Of a stretch of 5,211 bases of DNA, positions 1-2,219 are shown in pieces. The DNA lies in assembly GCA_043425375.1 (NCBI GenBank), contig JBHWQC010000005.1, positions 1-5,211 of the forward strand, read 5' to 3'. The position numbers were made by a program, and so were the translations under genes. Position 1 is the first letter of the stretch. Every line of letters starts with the position of its first letter. Below the pieces are notes generated by a model. It ran no database searches. It worked only from the letters and a program-made list of their open reading frames with translations, and was not told the DNA's origin. The DNA is from Atopostipes sp043425375. GTDB lineage: Bacteria; Bacillota; Bacilli; Lactobacillales; Carnobacteriaceae_A.

Positions 1-70
1 AAAGTTGTGATTCTCCTGCAAAAGCTTCCATTAAGTTTTTTTCTGTTTTTGTTCCTTTTAAATTTTCCAT
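1..70 (-). CDS. rubrerythrin, N-terminal fragment (runs off left edge)
   Basis: The minus strand from the ATG at 70-68 reads MENLKGTKTEKNLMEAFAGE and then SQL before the window ends, 23 codons in all. This is the typical opening of rubrerythrin (xxLKGTKTEKNLxxAFAGESQ), a cytoplasmic non-haem di-iron protein that reduces hydrogen peroxide in anaerobes and microaerophiles. The first iron-ligand glutamate of the family lies in the AFAGES segment and is present. The rest of the four-helix bundle and any rubredoxin-like domain are outside the window. An in-frame TAA four codons upstream of the ATG leaves ATG as the only standard start. Odd point: no convincing Shine-Dalgarno sequence precedes it; the nearest purine-rich stretch is weak. 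The family call rests on a short but distinctive segment. Confidence 0.8.
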   Translation of the reverse strand, partial: MENLKGTKTEKNLMEAFAGESQL

Positions 71-141
71 TTCAAATACTTAGTCACTTAATAATTGATA
101 GTAATATTGCAGAAGCGCTCGTAGCAGATATCGAGCAGTAA
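70..141 (+). pseudogene. possible C-terminal remnant of an unidentified plus-strand gene
   Basis: On the plus strand, codons from about 97 to the TAA at 139-141 read DSNIAEALVADIEQ-stop. This has the amphipathic look of a real protein C-terminus and uses GC-richer codons (GCG, CTC, GTA, GCA) than the AT-rich flanks. A strong plus-strand terminator hairpin follows 43 bases later, as expected at the end of a gene. Further upstream the frame stays open but reads through the antisense of the rubrerythrin start, so the body of any such gene is missing. I infer a gene tail left by a deletion or rearrangement whose junction lies at about 71-96. The parent family is not recognisable from 14 residues, and chance is a real alternative. 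Confidence 0.3.
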
Positions 142-184
142 GTCAGGCTAAATTTTACATCAAGCTTTTATCTTTATGTAACTG

Positions 185-229
185 AAAGAGAGACCTACAA
201 TCAATGACAAATTCAGATCTCTCTTTTTT
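185..229 (+). terminator. rho-independent terminator, plus strand
   Basis: The arms 185-196 (aaagagagacct) and 215-226 (agatctctcttt) pair at 11 of 12 positions around an 18-base loop. The T-run ends at 229. The T-tract is on the plus strand, so it terminates transcription coming from the left, where only the tail of a plus-strand gene remains. In the minus direction there is no good U-tract. Confidence 0.65.
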
Positions 230-424
230 GCTTTCATATAGTAGGGTATGTTTTTCCAACATAAGATTTGTTTTCGATTTAAAATATTCGTTATGCTTCA
301 AAAATTTTCTAACTTTATTCATCTATTTCATAAACTACTTTTGCTATCAGATTTGAAAAGTAAATTAATAACTATTCAATCGGCATATTTAAAGAAAAGT
401 TTAAATGAAAATTCTACGCATCCA
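230..424. other. AT-rich intergenic stretch, no gene seen
   Basis: This stretch lies between the plus-strand terminator and the nanE terminator. A 75-codon plus-strand frame (248-475) crosses it, but it lacks a ribosome binding site, has hydrophobic low-complexity content typical of AT-rich DNA and ends inside nanE, so it is not credited. No trace of the missing nanE C-terminal half was found on the minus strand here. Confidence 0.5.
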
Positions 425-452
425 AAAAGCCCCCTATCCCTAGGAGGCTTTT
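425..452 (-). terminator. rho-independent terminator of the rpiR-nanE operon
   Basis: The hairpin arms are 425-436 (aaaagccccсta region) and 441-452 (taggaggctttt), with one C/A mismatch and a four-base loop. On the minus strand the second arm ends in a T-run (complement of 424-428). The hairpin begins only five bases after the nanE stop codon. Its A/T flanks are symmetric, so it may also work in the plus direction. Confidence 0.75.
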
Positions 453-457
453 CCAAT

Positions 458-817
458 TTATTCAATAATTGTTAAACCATCATAGCGTTCGCGTTTCGTA
501 CAATCGATTGCAATAACTTCCACACCAACCTCTACCAATTCATCTACCTCCATCGTAGTGGCAGTTATGAAAGGTTCTTGTGGCGGATAATCACGTTTGA
601 TAATCCCAATAATTGGTAATTCAACTGTAGCTTTTATTTCTTTAATATCTCGTACTGAATTAGCACGGATTCCCACGGCATTTCCCTCAGCCGCTGCTTT
701 TGCCATTAAAGGCATTACACCTCCTGTTTTTGAATAAAGTGGTTCTTCGGGTAAAGCTTGGCATGAGACAATAATGCCTCCTTTAATTTGATCAATAAAT
801 TCTTCTTTGTGCATCAT
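458..817 (-). pseudogene. nanE: N-acetylmannosamine-6-phosphate 2-epimerase, truncated to its N-terminal half
   Basis: NanE converts ManNAc-6-phosphate to GlcNAc-6-phosphate in cytoplasmic sialic acid/ManNAc catabolism, using a TIM-barrel fold. The 119-residue product carries the family's N-terminal half: IVSCQALPEEPLYS (16-29), GNAVGIRAN (45-53), the GIIKRDYP block (71-78) with the expected catalytic lysine at K74, ITATTMEVDEL (84-94) and VIAIDCTKRER (101-111). Family members are about 220-235 residues, so the second half, including the catalytic glutamate and the phosphate-binding C-terminal strands, is absent. The reading frame ends ...DGLTIIE-stop directly before the operon terminator. 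The ATG at 817-815 follows GAGGAGAAAGGA at a suitable distance, and a second ATG comes next. It starts three bases after the upstream regulator's stop, so the two are co-transcribed. Half a barrel is unlikely to be an active epimerase. A sequencing or assembly collapse is the other explanation. Confidence 0.85.
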
Positions 818-820
818 TTA

Positions 821-1657
821 TTATCCTTTCTCCTCTAGTATTTCATCAAAAGCTGTCAACGTGTTAGTAAAGATTTTTTTTCGAGTATCCGTATCTGAAT
901 CCAATAAATAGGCATATAAAATATCAACTATAATTAACAATGGAAATTGCGGGGTGATTCGATTTCCAAAATTTAAATTCTTTTGAGAAGCAATAGTGAC
1001 TACTTCATCGCAGATATCTGCTAGCGCTTCTTTTTTATTAGCAGTTAGTAAGATACTTTTTGCATTTCTTTTACGAGATTGCTCTAACGCATTTACAATT
1101 GCAGGAGTTTCGCTAGAAATTGATAAAGCTATGACCACAGAACTTTTGTCCAACAAGGAGCTATTAATCTTTATTAAGTCCGTATCAGTAACAGCATCAC
1201 AAAACAATCCTAAACGCATAAATCGCGATTTCATTTCGTTAGCTACTAAACCTGAACTACCTATTCCATAAAAATAAACACGTTCAGCTTGAATAATCAA
1301 CTCTATAATTCGATTCACTTGTTTTTCATCAATCAAAGAATTCGTTTTATTTAAAATTTCTTCATAGTCTGCCAATACACTTTGTGTTAATTTTGTATGG
1401 TGTAAATTTCCAGAATCTAATATACTTTTTTTATAAATAAAAATAAATTCACGATAACCAGAAAATCCACACTTTTTAGCAAACCGAGTAAGAGAAGCCC
1501 CAGAAACATGAATTGATTGAGAAATATTACTAGATGAAAAATCTAAGTCTTTTTCTCGATTGTTAATAAAAAAGTCTGCAATTGATTTTTCTGACTCAGT
1601 CAAACTATCATAGACAGATTCGATAATAGGAATAATACTCTTAGTTGTTTGTCCGAT
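821..1657 (-). CDS. RpiR-family transcriptional regulator with SIS domain (probable ManNAc-6-P/sialic acid regulator), likely AUC start
   Basis: RpiR-family regulators bind DNA through an N-terminal HTH and sense a phosphosugar through a SIS domain. Counting from the ATC at 1657-1655, the product has 278 residues, normal for the family. The HTH domain is about 1-80, with LTESEKSIADFF (19-30) and the recognition segment NISQSIHVSGASLTRFAKKC (44-63). The SIS domain is about 116-253, with the sugar-phosphate loop YGIGSSG (130-136) and ALSISSETP (177-185). Linkage to nanE suggests ManNAc-6-phosphate as effector, as in several NanR proteins; this is inference. Start choice: AAGGAGG (1670-1664) lies six bases before an in-frame ATC, and the residues it opens (GQTTKSIIPIIESVYDS) match the expected first helix. 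The first standard start, TTG at 1603-1601, has no such site and would delete that helix. No in-frame ATG, GTG or TTG lies between them. Either AUC is used or an ATG has mutated. Confidence 0.88.
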   Translation of the reverse strand: MGQTTKSIIPIIESVYDSLTESEKSIADFFINNREKDLDFSSSNISQSIHVSGASLTRFAKKCGFSGYREFIFIYKKSILDSGNLHHTKLTQSVLADYEEILNKTNSLIDEKQVNRIIELIIQAERVYFYGIGSSGLVANEMKSRFMRLGLFCDAVTDTDLIKINSSLLDKSSVVIALSISSETPAIVNALEQSRKRNAKSILLTANKKEALADICDEVVTIASQKNLNFGNRITPQFPLLIIVDILYAYLLDSDTDTRKKIFTNTLTAFDEILEEKG

Positions 1658-1663
1658 ATTAGC

Positions 1664-1670
1664 CCTCCTT
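1664..1670 (-). promoter_or_regulatory. strong Shine-Dalgarno that decides the regulator start
   Basis: The minus strand reads AAGGAGG, followed by six bases (gctaat) and then ATC. Complementarity to the 16S rRNA tail is near perfect and the spacing is ideal, which places initiation at the ATC codon 18 codons upstream of the first TTG. Confidence 0.75.
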
Positions 1671-1685
1671 AAAGAATTCTAGATA

Positions 1686-1699
1686 TGATACCGCTTTCT
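1686..1699. promoter_or_regulatory. cre-like catabolite-response site
   Basis: The plus strand reads TGATACCGCTTTCT, which fits the CcpA cre core (TG, four bases, CG, four bases, CW) and matches 12 of 14 positions of the stricter consensus TGWAARCGYTWWCW. It lies between the likely promoter region and the regulator's ribosome binding site, where CcpA would block transcription of the rpiR-nanE operon. Catabolite repression is usual for amino-sugar operons in Firmicutes. No experimental support is visible. Confidence 0.5.
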
Positions 1700-1718
1700 A
1701 TTAATAGAGTAGCATCTG

Positions 1719-1734
1719 TTGAAACAAGTTTCAA
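1719..1734. promoter_or_regulatory. perfect 16-bp palindrome, candidate regulator operator
   Basis: The sequence TTGAAACAAGTTTCAA is a seven-base inverted repeat around a two-base centre. On the minus strand its left half supplies TTGAAA, which is followed after 17 bases by TACTCT, a weak -35/-10 pair, so the site may overlap the operon promoter. GAAA/TTTC dyads are common operators of RpiR-family proteins, so autoregulation by the adjacent gene is the simplest reading. Promoter position is uncertain. Confidence 0.5.
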
Positions 1735-1754
1735 TACCAATACATACATTAGAT

Positions 1755-1765
1755 TTTACTTTCAA
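1755..1765. promoter_or_regulatory. half-site related to the upstream palindrome
   Basis: TTTACTTTCAA here differs at one base from TTTACTTTCGA at 1805-1815, exactly 50 bp away, close to a whole number of helical turns. On the minus strand it reads TTGAAAGTAAA, which also shares TTGAAA with the palindrome at 1719-1734. It may be an accessory binding site; chance in AT-rich DNA is possible. Confidence 0.25.
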
Positions 1766-1804
1766 TTTTATTTTTTTATTTTGTTATTCTGCTGAATCTG
1801 TGAA

Positions 1805-1822
1805 TTTACTTTCGATAGTAAA
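1805..1822. promoter_or_regulatory. 18-bp near-perfect palindrome, candidate second operator
   Basis: TTTACTTTCGATAGTAAA is symmetric at 16 of 18 positions (only the pair at positions 7 and 12 breaks symmetry). It lies about 150 bp upstream of the regulator start and about 85 bp from the other palindrome, a layout compatible with looping or with a binding site for a different regulator. The binding protein cannot be named from sequence alone. Confidence 0.4.
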
Positions 1823-1992
1823 CGATTATTGAGATTAACAGTGAAAACAAGATTTTATTATCTTCTTAATCGACACAAAAGAGACTAGTTATTCCATAAA
1901 ATATAATTAATGTAGTAAAGCAAAAATAAGGTTGTAACTACCATTTAGTGACTCTTTAATACATTACCCAATTTTTAAAAAAATAATTCAAA
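1823..1992. other. AT-rich intergenic stretch, no gene seen
   Basis: The stretch carries a TATAAT hexamer at 1902-1907 on the plus strand, but no -35 box at a usable distance and no plus-strand gene downstream. No coding frame of note was found on either strand. Confidence 0.4.
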
Positions 1993-2140
1993 TCACTTCT
2001 CCTCTTTAACATGTTGAAGTCCGTAATAGACTTCTTGACACATTGGGTTCGTCTTTGCCTTTTACTGCATCTTTAAGTAATCTAACTGTTGCGTTTTTTG
2101 GATTTTGCAACCGTCGGGCAATCTTCTCCTCAACTCTATT
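1993..2140 (-). pseudogene. frameshifted C-terminal remnant of an unrecognised protein
   Basis: The minus strand from 2140 reads NRVEEKIARRLQNPKNATVR and then LLKDAVKGKDEP, a charged helical pattern unlike random AT-rich DNA. A second frame, offset by one base, continues KAKTNPMCQEVYYGLQHV and then KEEK-stop (stop at 1995-1993). The two join sensibly if one base is gained or lost near the AAAA run at about 2058-2064, giving a plausible C-terminal tail of about 47 residues. There is no start codon or ribosome binding site: the first frame is preceded directly by TAG and then by the terminator of the nucleotidase gene. I infer the end of a gene whose body was lost when the neighbouring sequence was placed here. 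I do not recognise the family. Chance coding-like appearance cannot be excluded. Confidence 0.4.
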
Positions 2141-2149
2141 CTATATAAA

Positions 2150-2185
2150 AAGGGCTCTAAAATGATTCACCATTTTATAGCCCTT
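2150..2185 (-). terminator. rho-independent terminator of the surface nucleotidase gene
   Basis: The arms 2150-2164 (aagggctctaaaatg) and 2171-2185 (cattttatagccctt) pair at 14 of 15 positions around a six-base loop. On the minus strand the hairpin is followed by TTTATATAG, giving a short U-tract. It lies 33 bases after the stop codon of the nucleotidase gene. Together with the upstream hairpin at 2193-2219 it closes this transcription unit. Confidence 0.8.
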
Positions 2186-2192
2186 CTTATAT

Positions 2193-2219
2193 AAATAAGT
2201 TATTACTTTCTACTTATTT
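2193..2219. repeat. small inverted repeat at the stop codon
   Basis: AAATAAGT (2193-2200) and ACTTATTT (2212-2219) form an eight-base A/T-rich stem with an 11-base loop overlapping the nucleotidase stop codon. It is weak, lacks a U-tract on the minus strand, and may only add structure ahead of the main terminator. Confidence 0.3.

Noticed and set aside
248..475. 75-codon plus-strand frame
   Set aside because: It runs through the nanE terminator and into nanE, has no ribosome binding site, and looks like translated AT-rich noncoding DNA.
996..1271. 91-codon plus-strand frame inside the regulator
   Set aside because: Antisense of the SIS domain; the minus-strand frame carries clear family motifs and this one does not.
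1719..1747. Defined promoter for the regulator operon
   Set aside because: TTGAAA with 17-bp spacing to TACTCT is possible but the -10 is poor and other pairs are equally weak, so it is only mentioned under the palindrome.
1902..1907. TATAAT hexamer as a plus-strand promoter
   Set aside because: The nearest -35-like box (TCGACA at 1870-1875) is 26 bases away and there is no plus-strand gene downstream.
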